Notes: a model not told the origin generated them from the sequence alone. A stretch of 64,000 nt of DNA from Bacillus sp. T33-2 (GCF_002860205.1 NZ_PGVB01000012.1:51580-115579), one strand, 5' to 3'. Shown: positions 25,243 through 33,394, counted from the first letter of the stretch. A program made the numbers and translations.

Positions 25243-25752
25243 ACCTTATCCTCCACCTTTCTCGTAGTTTCACAACTCACTTCACCGCTGAAGCCCAAGT
25301 CCCCGTAAAAACAACATGACATTGTTCCCTTATTGGTACTTAACCTCAGAATACTTCTCCAAAACTATAAATATAAAACAACCGCCAATAACCATGTCAG
25401 ATAAAGTGATGCAGGTCTAATTTCGTATGCCATTAATCCCGATCCGATTTGGCAGACCGTTTATTCTTGGCGCATTCATGTTAGTTCCGCGCCTTATTAT
25501 TCAATAGGTTGCCCTCAATATTTCTATCAAAATAATAAAACTTTAGATCTGAATTTTCAACGTTTTCCGCCAAATTTCTACAAAAAATGAATAATTTTAC
25601 CTACTTTTCATTTTCGGTTGCAATGTATCGTGTTAACGCTCATGAGATTACTTCGTTTCTCTTCCCATTTATATGTACTACTCCATCAATTGAATCCACA
25701 GAATTGGATGAAAATGGTTGTTCAAATTTTTGACAATATGTTTTTAACAAAT
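25243..25752. other. Long intergenic stretch upstream of doxX
   Basis: AT-rich and without a convincing gene. A short open stretch near 25430-25510 has no ribosome binding site. The only clear signals are the FNR box and -10 element listed separately. Confidence 0.5.
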
Positions 25753-25802
25753 TGTGAACTTTATCACATAACCATTATTTTCAACTTATTATCTGTTATA
25801 TT
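25753..25802 (+). promoter_or_regulatory. FNR box and extended -10 promoter of doxX
   Basis: TGTGA-ACTTTA-TCACA at 25753-25768 matches the Fnr consensus exactly. An extended -10 (TG-T-TATATT) follows at 25794-25802, with no good -35, as expected for an activator-dependent promoter. Confidence 0.78.
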
Positions 25803-25848
25803 TTGAGTGTAATCATAAAACATAAAATTTTGAAAGGAAGCGATTCAA

Positions 25849-26364
25849 ATGTTTGTGCAATGGTTAAGAGAAAACAAAGTTGCTGCTGGTATTCTCACAG
25901 TCCTTCGTCTTTATCTCGGGTATTCTTGGGTAACAGCAGGGTGGCACAAAATTGCTGACGGTTTCGATGCTTCTGGTTACTTAAAAGGTTCAATCGCAAA
26001 TCCGGTTAAAGGTCCGGATGGCCATGAAGTTTTTGGCTGGTATGTTAATTTCCTTGAAAGCTTCGCACTTCCAAATGTTGAGTTGTTCAATGTCATTGTT
26101 CCTTGGGGAGAATTCCTTGTCGGTCTTGGCCTTCTGCTTGGATGCTTCACTACAACTGCAATGTTCTTCGGATTAGTAATGAACTGGTCTTTCTTCCTGG
26201 CTGGTACCGTTTCCCACAACCCAAGAGATATTTTCCTTGGAGTAATTATCTTGGTAGCCGGCTACAACGCAGGCCGCATTGGCCTTGACCGCTGGGTAAT
26301 TCCTTTCATACGCAAAACTGTATTTAAGCAAAATGAGACAGCTGCACAGAAAGTAACATCTTGA
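25849..26364 (+). CDS. DoxX-family membrane protein
   Basis: A 171-residue protein with four membrane helices in the DoxX pattern: ILTVLRLYLGYSWVTAGWHKI, a periplasmic-side loop, VIVPWGEFLVGLGLLLGCF and the last helices. DoxX/DoxD proteins were first seen as the thiosulfate:quinone oxidoreductase subunit and also occur in redox-stress loci (CatD, MhqP). Here the upstream FNR box points to oxygen-limited expression. AAAGGA precedes ATG 25849. A terminator follows, so it is monocistronic. The substrate or partner is not evident. Confidence 0.9.
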   Translation: MFVQWLRENKVAAGILTVLRLYLGYSWVTAGWHKIADGFDASGYLKGSIANPVKGPDGHEVFGWYVNFLESFALPNVELFNVIVPWGEFLVGLGLLLGCFTTTAMFFGLVMNWSFFLAGTVSHNPRDIFLGVIILVAGYNAGRIGLDRWVIPFIRKTVFKQNETAAQKVTS

Positions 26365-26392
26365 TTGGCTAACATCATAGCTTTTCGTCCGA

Positions 26393-26423
26393 ACAGGCCC
26401 GGATTTCCGGGCCTGTTTTTTGG
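26393..26423 (+). terminator. Intrinsic terminator of doxX
   Basis: ACAGGCCCGG-ATTT-CCGGGCCTGT stem followed by TTTTTT. Confidence 0.92.
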
Positions 26424-26504
26424 TTGCAACCACATTTTCCCCAGTTACATCTCGGTATATAGTTTGTCCATCCATTTTTACCCCCGGCGAATAATTTACA
26501 TTTC

Positions 26505-26670
26505 TTTTGAAAAAATATATTTAAAAAGGTGGTGGGTGGATGACTGGACGAGGAATCCAAAAATAGCAGCATCGAGCAAAAGAAGAAGGACCATGAGTCC
26601 GAAACAGCTTTTCAGAAAGACAGGGACAAAGATAAGAATCCAAATACACAAAGATAAATACACAGGAACA
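26505..26670 (+). other. Gap holding a possible small, frame-disturbed gene
   Basis: AAGGTGG precedes an ATG at about 26539 that opens only eight codons. The next frame reads a very polar run (DEESKNSSIEQKKKDHESE and onward to NPNTQR, stop near 26660) without its own ATG. It could be a small hydrophilic gene with a one-base change near the start, or chance. Nothing else is visible between 26424 and 26719. Confidence 0.25.
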
Positions 26671-26719
26671 GTCGGTTCCAACTACTTTAGTGCTTACACA
26701 AAACAAAGGAGCTGAAACA

Positions 26720-27208
26720 ATGAGACATCTAACAGCATTAGGAATAAAACTGATTGGGCATCTTGCCGTCCTTTATGTCATTTTAGGATTAATTTTTGAT
26801 ATGGCGTTCATTAATGTGTTTCTCATTACAGTGGTTGTTGCTGTAACTGAGTATCTGGTTGGTGACCTTGGAATCCTGCCAAGGACAAATAACTCAATGG
26901 CCACCCTCTCCGATTTCGGCCTTTCACTAGCTATTATTTGGTTTTTGAGTGCGGTCCTCACTATTGACCGGGGTGAGTCATTATTTTTTATTTCTTTAGT
27001 GGCTTCGCTCGGAATCGCCGCTTTTGAGTGGTTCTTCCATAAATATGTCGCCACGTCCGTTACTGAGGACACAGGCGGCCAACAAAACCAAGGATCCCGG
27101 AACATGCAATTCCAAACAGAGGCCTCCGAGGAAATCTCGCCGGCCGGAAGCCAGAACAGAAAAAGTAAATCCAGATCAAATAATTCCAGCAACAAAAACA
27201 ATCAGTAG
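26720..27208 (+). CDS. DUF2512 (YndM-like) membrane protein
   Basis: A 162-residue protein with four hydrophobic helices in the YndM/DUF2512 pattern (IKLIGHLAVLYVILGLIF, VTEYLVGDLGILPR, ATLSDFGLSLAIIWFLSAVL, SLGIAAFEWFFHKYV), then a polar Gln/Ser/Asn-rich cytoplasmic tail of about 45 residues. Function is unknown; homologues are common in spore-forming Bacilli. AGGAGC precedes ATG 26720; the frame's earlier ATG has no site. Confidence 0.82.
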   Translation: MRHLTALGIKLIGHLAVLYVILGLIFDMAFINVFLITVVVAVTEYLVGDLGILPRTNNSMATLSDFGLSLAIIWFLSAVLTIDRGESLFFISLVASLGIAAFEWFFHKYVATSVTEDTGGQQNQGSRNMQFQTEASEEISPAGSQNRKSKSRSNNSSNKNNQ

Positions 27209-27246
27209 CCTTTGACATTTGTAATCGAAATCTATTCACCAGTTAA

Positions 27247-27285
27247 AACCAGCAGGCGAAGGGCCCTGCTGGTTTTGCTTTTTAC
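27247..27285. terminator. Shared terminator between convergent DUF2512 and moeB genes
   Basis: AAAACCAGCAGG / CCTGCTGGTTTT inverted repeat with T-runs on both strands. Confidence 0.85.
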
Positions 27286-27291
27286 ATTAGA

Positions 27292-28320
27292 TCAGCTCCC
27301 GACAAATCTGGCATAATAAGCTTTTGCTTTCACAATATCATTTACACCATGCACCAACACCCGCCCATCCTTAAAGAACACCATCGAAATATTTTCTTCA
27401 GGTGAAAACCGCAGCAGGAATGAGTTGGCCGACACTTTTCCGATTTTTTTCAATTTCTCGGCCAAGCTGTGTAAATCCGGTTCAACCGCATTCCTTGGGC
27501 TAATTTGCACCGTATCGCGGCCGCACAGTACCGCATAGGCAATTTGGCGGCTTGAAGACCTGTCCAAAAACTCAAAGGCATTGTGTACGCATGTGGGGCA
27601 ATCAGGATTGCGGCCTCCGGAAATATCCATTTGCAAATAAGAATTGTGCCATATGTCAAACTGTTCAAGATGTGGGTTTGTCTCGGCCCCTACGAGGATT
27701 TTTAACGCCTCAACTGCCTGGAATGAACCAATGATATCAGTAATCGGGGACAGCACACCGACCGTGTCGCATGTTTCCCCCCGGCCTGCCGGCACATGAG
27801 GGAACAGGCAGCGGTAGCATGGCGTCTTTCCCGGCACAATCACGGCAAACATGCCCCGCGAGCTCACGGCACCCCCATGCACCCACGGAATACCGAACTG
27901 TATAGAGACATCATTAATTAAATAGCGCGCCGCGAAGTTGTCGGTTCCGTCCATAATCACATCGAAACCAGCCAGAAGCTCTTCTGCGTTGTCAAGGTTT
28001 AAGTCGGCAATGACCGGCTCTACTGTTACCGTTGAATTAATTTTATTGAGGCTTTTCCCTGCTGCGACTGCTTTCGGCAGATTTTTTTGTGCATCGTCTT
28101 CAATATACAATGACTGGCGCTGCAGGTTTGACAGTTCGACCAGGTCGCGGTCAATGATCCGCACATGACCAACTCCAGCACGGACAAGATGATTGGCAAT
28201 GACCGTACCCAGCGCCCCCATCCCGACTATCACTGCCCGGCTCTCCAACAATTTACGCTGCCCCTCCTCCCCAATCGGCTGAAACAACATCTGACGTGAA
28301 TATCGTACTAAATCAAACAT
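27292..28320 (-). CDS. moeB: MoeB/ThiF-family E1-like adenylyltransferase
   Basis: A 342-residue E1-like enzyme: RYSRQMLFQPIGEEGQRKL at the start, ATP-binding VIVGMGALGT near 30, DRDLVELSNLQRQ, the DGTDNFAARYLIND motif near 125, and two zinc-binding Cys pairs (CYRC, CPTC). A C-terminal extension of about 85 residues is not rhodanese. It adenylates the C-terminal Gly-Gly of MoaD or ThiS for sulfur transfer. ATG 28320 fits the AGAGGG site better than the ATG two codons before. Divergent from the AOR gene and close to a moaD-like gene, so pterin-cofactor synthesis is the likely job. Confidence 0.9.
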   Translation of the reverse strand: MFDLVRYSRQMLFQPIGEEGQRKLLESRAVIVGMGALGTVIANHLVRAGVGHVRIIDRDLVELSNLQRQSLYIEDDAQKNLPKAVAAGKSLNKINSTVTVEPVIADLNLDNAEELLAGFDVIMDGTDNFAARYLINDVSIQFGIPWVHGGAVSSRGMFAVIVPGKTPCYRCLFPHVPAGRGETCDTVGVLSPITDIIGSFQAVEALKILVGAETNPHLEQFDIWHNSYLQMDISGGRNPDCPTCVHNAFEFLDRSSSRQIAYAVLCGRDTVQISPRNAVEPDLHSLAEKLKKIGKVSANSFLLRFSPEENISMVFFKDGRVLVHGVNDIVKAKAYYARFVGS

Positions 28321-28465
28321 GAACATCCCTCTTTTCTACTTAAAATTATAACGAAAAAAATTATTATGAATATTAAAAATTAACAGGAATTTTTAAAGTG
28401 GGTGTCTAATTAAAATTAGATGAAGGAAAAATTTTTATAAAAAAGAAAGAGGTGGAGCAAAAGCG

Positions 28466-30307
28466 ATGAATCTTGGCGGTTTCAATAATAAGGAAGTAGT
28501 AGTAGATTTAACTGGCGGCACAGTTGGCTACAGGGAAATCAACGAAGCTGATGCCAAAAAATACATCGGCGGTCGCGGTCTCGGTGTTAAGTATCTTTTG
28601 GACAATGGTCCTCAGGTTGAACCTTTCTCTGAAGAAAACATGTTATGCATCATGACTGGCCCTGTCACAGGATCCCGTTCCTCCATGAGTGGACGGCTGG
28701 CGGTTGTGACTAAATCCCCTCTGACTAACACAGTGACCGATTCGCATATGGGCGGCTGGACCGCTGCCCGGCTGAAGTGGGCCGGTGTCGATAATATCAT
28801 TTTGACCGGAAAGAGTGACAGGCCCGTTTACCTTTATATCGAGAACGGCCAGGCTGAGCTGCGTGATGCTTCCGGTTTATGGGGAAAAAGCACGAGAGAA
28901 ACAATACAAGCATTCAAGGACCGCTACGGCGATAATGACCTCAGCGTGATGACAATCGGCCAGGCGGGTGAAAACACAGTCCGTTTCGCAGCATTCATCA
29001 ATGAGCATGACCGCGCGGCAGGCCGGGGCGGCACTGCGGCAGTTGCCGGCTATAAAAAACTGAAGGCTATCGTCATCAAGGCAGCCCAAAAAGGAAACAT
29101 GCCTGAGCCTAAGCTTAAAGATGAATACAAGGAAGCCAACAAGAAAGCGGTTAAAGCCATCCTCGAAGGCGGGCTCACTGCACCAAACAAAGGCGGCCTG
29201 TCCGTATATGGTACCAACGTGCTTACAAACCTGATCAATGAAGTTGGAGCGCTTCCAACAAAGAATTCGCAATACACACACTGGGATGAAGCTGAAAAAC
29301 ATAGCGGAGAATACGTCAACAAGCATTTGCTGATCAAGAATAATACATGCCATGCCTGCCCGGTTGGCTGTAAAATCGAAGTGGAAGTTAAAGATGGCAA
29401 ATATAAGACAAGGGTGGAAAGCATCGAATTCGAATCCGCCTGGTCATTGGGGTCTAATTGCCTGCTTAGTGACGCGGAAGCGATTTCATTCTTGATCGAC
29501 CGCTGCAATGATTACGGCCTGGACACAATCGAGCTTGGACATGCATTTTCGGTGACAATGGAAGCCTATGAAAAAGGGTTCATTGCTGAAAAACTTGACT
29601 GGGGCGACGCGGATGCGATGATCGAACTGACCAGGAAGATCGCTCACCGTGAAGGATTCGGCGGCATCCTTGCTGAAGGGCCGGCACTCGCAACAGCTGC
29701 ATGGAATGTACCCGAACTGTCGATGTCTGTGAAGGGCCAGTCGATTCCTGCTTATGACCCTCGCGGAATCCAGGGCATCGGGCTAGGATACGCGACAAGC
29801 AACCGGGGTGCCTGCCATTTACGCGGTTACACCGTTGCCAGTGAAATTGCCGGAATCCCGGAACCAACCGACCGGCTGATGCCGGAAGGAAAGGGCGAAT
29901 TGCTGAAGATTTTCCAGGACCTTCTCGCTTTCTCTGATTCTATGAATATCTGTAAATTCTCTTCCTTCTCCGAAAATGCCGAGCATTACGCCGAACAGTA
30001 CAGCACGATGACCGGTATCGCGCTGACTGCCGAAGATGTCATGAGAGCCGGGGAACGAATCTACAACATTGAACGCTATTACAACAATCTCGCCGGCTTC
30101 AACAAGCGCGAGGATGACTTCCTGCCAAAGCGGTTCACAGAAGAGCCCGCATCAGGGAACAGTGCCGGACACGTCAGCCGAATGGACATCATGCTTGAAG
30201 AATATTACCAGGTTCGTGGCTGGAGGGATGGAGTGGTTCCAGTCGACAAACTGCTTGAACTGGGAATCATCTCTGAGGAAAGCTCATCGACAGCTGAGCC
30301 GATGTGA
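28466..30307 (+). CDS. Aldehyde ferredoxin oxidoreductase (AOR), tungsten/molybdenum pterin enzyme
   Basis: A 613-residue AOR-family enzyme: the pterin-binding N-terminal domain (GGRGLGVKYL, TGPVTGSRSSMSGR, SHMGGWTAARLKWAG) and the [4Fe-4S] ligands C-x2-C-x3-C in CHACPVGC near residue 295 plus the fourth Cys in DSMNICKF near 495. AORs oxidise aldehydes to acids, or reduce acids, with ferredoxin, using a bis-tungstopterin. Such enzymes are unusual in mainly aerobic Bacilli. GAGGTGGAG precedes ATG 28466. The flanking moeB and moaD-like genes, in opposite orientation, probably serve its cofactor. No ferredoxin gene or FNR box is next to it. Confidence 0.94.
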   Translation: MNLGGFNNKEVVVDLTGGTVGYREINEADAKKYIGGRGLGVKYLLDNGPQVEPFSEENMLCIMTGPVTGSRSSMSGRLAVVTKSPLTNTVTDSHMGGWTAARLKWAGVDNIILTGKSDRPVYLYIENGQAELRDASGLWGKSTRETIQAFKDRYGDNDLSVMTIGQAGENTVRFAAFINEHDRAAGRGGTAAVAGYKKLKAIVIKAAQKGNMPEPKLKDEYKEANKKAVKAILEGGLTAPNKGGLSVYGTNVLTNLINEVGALPTKNSQYTHWDEAEKHSGEYVNKHLLIKNNTCHACPVGCKIEVEVKDGKYKTRVESIEFESAWSLGSNCLLSDAEAISFLIDRCNDYGLDTIELGHAFSVTMEAYEKGFIAEKLDWGDADAMIELTRKIAHREGFGGILAEGPALATAAWNVPELSMSVKGQSIPAYDPRGIQGIGLGYATSNRGACHLRGYTVASEIAGIPEPTDRLMPEGKGELLKIFQDLLAFSDSMNICKFSSFSENAEHYAEQYSTMTGIALTAEDVMRAGERIYNIERYYNNLAGFNKREDDFLPKRFTEEPASGNSAGHVSRMDIMLEEYYQVRGWRDGVVPVDKLLELGIISEESSSTAEPM

Positions 30308-30325
30308 TAGTTTTTTAAGCATGAC

Positions 30326-30351
30326 GGCCGGGCATTTGCCCGGCTGTTTTT
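30326..30351 (+). terminator. Intrinsic terminator of the AOR gene
   Basis: GCCGGGCA-TT-TGCCCGGC stem followed by TGTTTTT. Confidence 0.9.
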
Positions 30352-30449
30352 ATGTGTGGGTTCAAAGTACAGGTCCAACTGAAACTCATAAAATAGTTTG
30401 AAAGACAAGACCCGCTGTTATGGAGTGGAAGCTATCCTACAAAACGGGG

Positions 30450-30544
30450 ATGAAGGACATTATCTATCATAGGATAAGAAAATTGTCCTTCATATAGGGA
30501 TGAAGGACATAATCCACCGAAACACCGGCAAAATTGTCTTTCAT
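30450..30544. repeat. Two tandem 50/51-bp hairpin units
   Basis: ATGAAGGACA (30450) pairs with TGTCCTTCAT (30484); a second unit has the same at 30500 and TGTCTTTCAT at 30535. The arms and period (50-51 bp) are conserved while the loops differ. The sequence differs from the TCTATTCGAC family but the period is the same. The rest of 30352-30651 shows no gene. Confidence 0.7.
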
Positions 30545-30651
30545 AATGGAGATAAGAGGGTCCCGCTCATGCTAAATAGACTATTAAAAACTTCGTAGCT
30601 ATTTATCCAAAAGCATTCCGACACAGCAACAAACCTAACTAGCTATGCACC

Positions 30652-30924
30652 TTATCCCCCGACCCTGGTCGTCTTATACCGGTAGTTTTTTATAAGCTCT
30701 TCAAGTTTTTCTTCATCTTCGGCAGAAAACATCACAATCACAGAATTTACTTTGAAGACAGGAGTAAATGATATCTCTTTCTCTTCCAAAATCTCACCGG
30801 CCCACCCTTCTCCCTTGTAAACAAAAGGGAATGAAGCAGTGACCAGCTGCCCGCCAAGCTCTTCAAAGTACATTCCAAGATGGCGGCTGTTAATTCCGCG
30901 AAATTCAAGTTCACGGTTAGGCAT
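30652..30924 (-). CDS. Small AOR/MoaD-associated protein ending in Gly-Gly
   Basis: A 90-residue soluble protein (MPNRELEFRGINSRHL at the start; FEELGGQLV; Val-rich FKVNSVIVMF) whose C-terminus is RVGG. I do not recognise the family for certain. It starts two bases past the stop of the moaD-like gene (GGTGGG upstream of ATG 30924), so the two are coupled. Placement between moaD and AOR suggests a role in tungsto/molybdopterin assembly or in AOR itself. The Gly-Gly end is the same kind of tail that MoeB-type enzymes activate in MoaD, which may or may not be meaningful. Confidence 0.7.
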   Translation of the reverse strand: MPNRELEFRGINSRHLGMYFEELGGQLVTASFPFVYKGEGWAGEILEEKEISFTPVFKVNSVIVMFSAEDEEKLEELIKNYRYKTTRVGG

Positions 30925-30925
30925 C

Positions 30926-31198
30926 CTACCCACCTGCAACCGGCGGAAACAGGGCGAACTGGTCAGTTGGCTCTACTATTGTATCCAGATCGTCCGCATG
31001 GATAATATTTTTACCATTTACATATACGTGGACAAACGGCTTAAGCGTTCTTTCTGTTGTAAAAATTTCAGCCTCAAGCTGAGGGTACATTTCAACCATT
31101 TTGTCGAGGACATCAATGACGGTGTGCCCGTCCGGAATGACCTCGACCGTAACACCTCCGCAAATATCGCGGAGATTCGCAAACACTTTCACCCGCAT
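30926..31198 (-). CDS. MoaD/ThiS-family sulfur-carrier protein
   Basis: A 90-residue beta-grasp protein: VKVFANLRDICGG at the start, TVIDVLDKMVEMYPQLE, LKPFVHVYVNGKNI, then QFALFPPVAGG with the essential C-terminal Gly-Gly. MoaD carries a thiocarboxylate sulfur that molybdopterin synthase inserts into the pterin dithiolene. The upstream part of the frame has no homology; AAAGGGGCGG precedes ATG 31198. It is co-transcribed with the small downstream gene; MoeB at 27.3-28.3 kb is its expected activator. No moaE is visible, so it may be a dedicated MoaD paralogue for the AOR. Confidence 0.88.
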   Translation of the reverse strand: MRVKVFANLRDICGGVTVEVIPDGHTVIDVLDKMVEMYPQLEAEIFTTERTLKPFVHVYVNGKNIIHADDLDTIVEPTDQFALFPPVAGG

Positions 31199-31328
31199 GT
31201 TGGACCGCCCCTTTCTGATTAATTCCATCATAAGATGAAATTCGGGGTTTGTCACTTCCATCTTCTTTGTTAAAGCATATCGCTTTCATTTAATTTTTCC
31301 AGCAGATGTTTGAATATCTTGGATATGT

Positions 31329-31334
31329 TATAAT
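31329..31334 (+). promoter_or_regulatory. Extended -10 promoter for the Spo0E-like gene
   Basis: TG-T-TATAAT (31326-31334) lies 38 bp before the chosen ATG; no consensus -35. Confidence 0.5.
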
Positions 31335-31371
31335 GACAAACGAAAACCATTTTTTAAAAGGAAAACCCAGG

Positions 31372-32013
31372 ATGATAAATGAGGTTATAGAACGTTTACG
31401 ACAGCAGCTTTACGAGGAATCTGACCCACAGGCACTTTGCTCAAACCATACTTTGCAGCTAAGCCAGGAGCTTAACAACTTTATTAATTTCCATAACAGG
31501 ATCACTTCCGGTTTTAATCAGGAACACTCTTCTAATACCAATGTTCATGCAACCATCCTTCAAAACATATTGGATATTTCGTTTGAAGAGAGATTGGAAC
31601 TTCCCTTTCTGCAATGTGATGAGGCTCTGCGAACAGGTGAATGGGTTAAGATCGGCCTTGTCTGCTCGTTGTTGAATTCAATCTCTGAAAAATACGGATG
31701 GGAAGCCGTTCATTATATAGGTGAGCTTGTTCCGGATAAATGCTATTTTCCTGAAACTATCACGAATTTCCAAGAGTCAATCGAAGAGCTGAATAACGCC
31801 TATTATTTTAACCATCGATCTAATGTATATATTGGCGAATACCTGCCATATACAGGAACGAAAAATGAAATTCTGCTGTTTTGCCACACTCCTCATTATT
31901 TCACCGAATTTAACCATGGACTCATCAAAGGACTCTCAAAAAAGTATAACCAATCCCTTAAGGTATCAGTGCTTACCAGGGAGCACGGGGGACAATTTAA
32001 GATCGTTGTATAA
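31372..32013 (+). CDS. Spo0E-like N-terminal domain fused to a V4R/HNOB-like domain (tentative)
   Basis: A 213-residue protein. The first 45 residues resemble the Spo0E/YisI aspartyl-phosphatase hairpin: INEVIERLRQQLYEE, a loop, then LQLSQELNNFINFHN, where the usual SQELD has Asn for the key Asp. The remaining part is unlike Spo0E; its end (a strand ILLFCHTP, FNHGLIKGLSKKY, then LKVSVLTREHGG) looks like the last strand-helix-strand of V4R/heme-NO-binding-type domains. Both assignments are by eye. The better start is ATG 31372 rather than the upstream in-frame ATGs. If right, it couples a sensor to a phosphorelay-type domain that may have lost its phosphatase activity. A terminator follows. 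Confidence 0.5.
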   Translation: MINEVIERLRQQLYEESDPQALCSNHTLQLSQELNNFINFHNRITSGFNQEHSSNTNVHATILQNILDISFEERLELPFLQCDEALRTGEWVKIGLVCSLLNSISEKYGWEAVHYIGELVPDKCYFPETITNFQESIEELNNAYYFNHRSNVYIGEYLPYTGTKNEILLFCHTPHYFTEFNHGLIKGLSKKYNQSLKVSVLTREHGGQFKIVV

Positions 32014-32025
32014 AAACATATAAAG

Positions 32026-32054
32026 ACAGCCTGGTATCAGACGATACCAGGCTG
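32026..32054 (+). terminator. Hairpin terminator after the Spo0E-like gene
   Basis: CAGCCTGGTATC-AGAC-GATACCAGGCTG, a perfect 12-bp stem; the following T-run is weak (CTTAATTT). Confidence 0.75.
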
Positions 32055-32104
32055 CTTAATTTGATTAAGGATATTGTTGAAGCGTGAATTCCAGCTCTCG
32101 CTCA

Positions 32105-32716
32105 TTAATAAGGTCTTTTCACCGTTAGCTTGAACGGGACGTTTGCACCGTAATACAACCCAGCATATACATACCGGGTACCGCCCGGGACCACTCCTGA
32201 TTCATCTGCTGCGGATGATGCCGCCGACCCGATCAGTTCAAAATCATTATTATAGAAGAATACGTCATAATCGTATGAACCGTCTCCTGAACCCTTCAGC
32301 TCGAAGGTGTGGATACCGTCACCAAATCCTTCAGGAAGTGTGACGACATATCCGTCGGCTCCCTGGGTTGCCGGATTCGGATTTTTGGTCGTGACGAATT
32401 CATTTTCTGTAACTGCCAGTGTTGCAGGAACATCAGCAAGGCTGCCTATGCCAGTGCCCGGATTTCCAGCCTTCACTGTACCTTCCGCAATGAACGGCTC
32501 CTCTGTTTCAAGGCTGATCGGCTCTATTTTAGCTTTTCCGCCTGCAAATAACTGAAGCTCTGCCACTTGCACAAACTGTGCAGAATCATCCTGTGCCGAT
32601 TTTGCGATGAGTTTTACAAACTTTGCATCTACTTGCTGTGCCAAATCAACCCCTTTATACTGGAGATCAGGTGTGGCAGGTCTTGGCTTCCCGGCAACGA
32701 ATTTATCTTCGGCCAC
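32105..32716 (-). pseudogene. C-terminal fragment of a secreted protein with discoidin-like segment
   Basis: A 203-residue frame with no ribosome binding site, starting at a GTG directly after an in-frame stop. It reads like the end of a large extracellular protein: FVKLIAKSAQ to VAELQLFAGG resembles the last strands of a F5/8-type C domain, followed by beta-rich repeats (TFELKGSGDGSYDYDVFFYN) and VPFKLTVKRPY. Neither signal peptide nor catalytic part is present, so I take it as a remnant of a deleted gene. The junction lies around 32717-32800. Confidence 0.65.
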
Positions 32717-32805
32717 CGCGTTTTAGCAAAATGGTGTCATTGCAGTAGGTGCTGTACAACTTTGGTATTATGCAACACCCCATTGCCAATTTCTTTCGAA
32801 GCACC

Positions 32806-32847
32806 ACAAAAAAAGATGCATGGCTAAAGTAACGCCATGCATCTTTT
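32806..32847 (-). terminator. Terminator of the peptide-transport / GGT / chromate operon
   Basis: AAAAGATGCATGGC / GCCATGCATCTTTT, a perfect 14-bp stem with T7 on the minus strand. Confidence 0.92.
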
Positions 32848-32860
32848 GAATATTGAACGT

Positions 32861-33394
32861 TCAGCTCAGGAACACCGCTCCATACCCGAGTGAGCCCAAA
32901 ATGACAAACGCGGGATGTACTTTCAGTTTTTCCATCAATACAAAGCTTGCCACCACCAAAAACAAGGTCTGCAAGACACCGATATCAAAGTATGACCCGG
33001 CAAAGAACTGGTATGCCATCACCCCGAGCATGACTGCGATGGCCGGCCGTACATAAAGGGTCATCTTTTTTACTCTCGGTGAGTCCTTGAATTTGTATAA
33101 AAGTCCGAGCAGTGCGACCATCAGGATCAATGAGGGGGCAACTGTGGCGAAAACCCCGACAAATGCCCCAAGGACACCGCCCTGCTGGTAGCCTATGTAT
33201 CCGGCCATTTTTGTCGCAATTGGGCCTGGCAGCGAGTTTCCGAGCGCGAGCACTTCACTGAATTCCTGTACTGTCAGCCAGCCGTAGCGGTCCACCACTT
33301 CATTCTCAACCAGCGGAATCGACGACGGGCCGCCGCCATAGCCCAGTATTCCCGGTATGAAAAACGCCAAAAAGATTTTCCACTGAATCATCAT
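32861..33394 (-). CDS. Chromate-transporter-family half protein, second of the pair
   Basis: A 177-residue CHR-family membrane protein with about five helices. It carries the signature FIPGILGYGGGPSSIPLVENEVVD at the start and NSLPGPIATKMAGYIGY near 55. Short CHR proteins work as heteromeric pairs that replace one long ChrA; exported or imported anions such as chromate or sulfate have been proposed. ATG 33394 overlaps the stop of the partner by four bases (ATGA). It is the last gene of the long minus-strand unit. It is very similar to the 175-residue protein at 49925-50452. Confidence 0.92.
   Translation of the reverse strand: MMIQWKIFLAFFIPGILGYGGGPSSIPLVENEVVDRYGWLTVQEFSEVLALGNSLPGPIATKMAGYIGYQQGGVLGAFVGVFATVAPSLILMVALLGLLYKFKDSPRVKKMTLYVRPAIAVMLGVMAYQFFAGSYFDIGVLQTLFLVVASFVLMEKLKVHPAFVILGSLGYGAVFLS

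Noticed and set aside
25618..25806. 62-codon frame upstream of doxX
   Set aside because: It overlaps the FNR box and promoter, is AT-rich and lacks a ribosome binding site.
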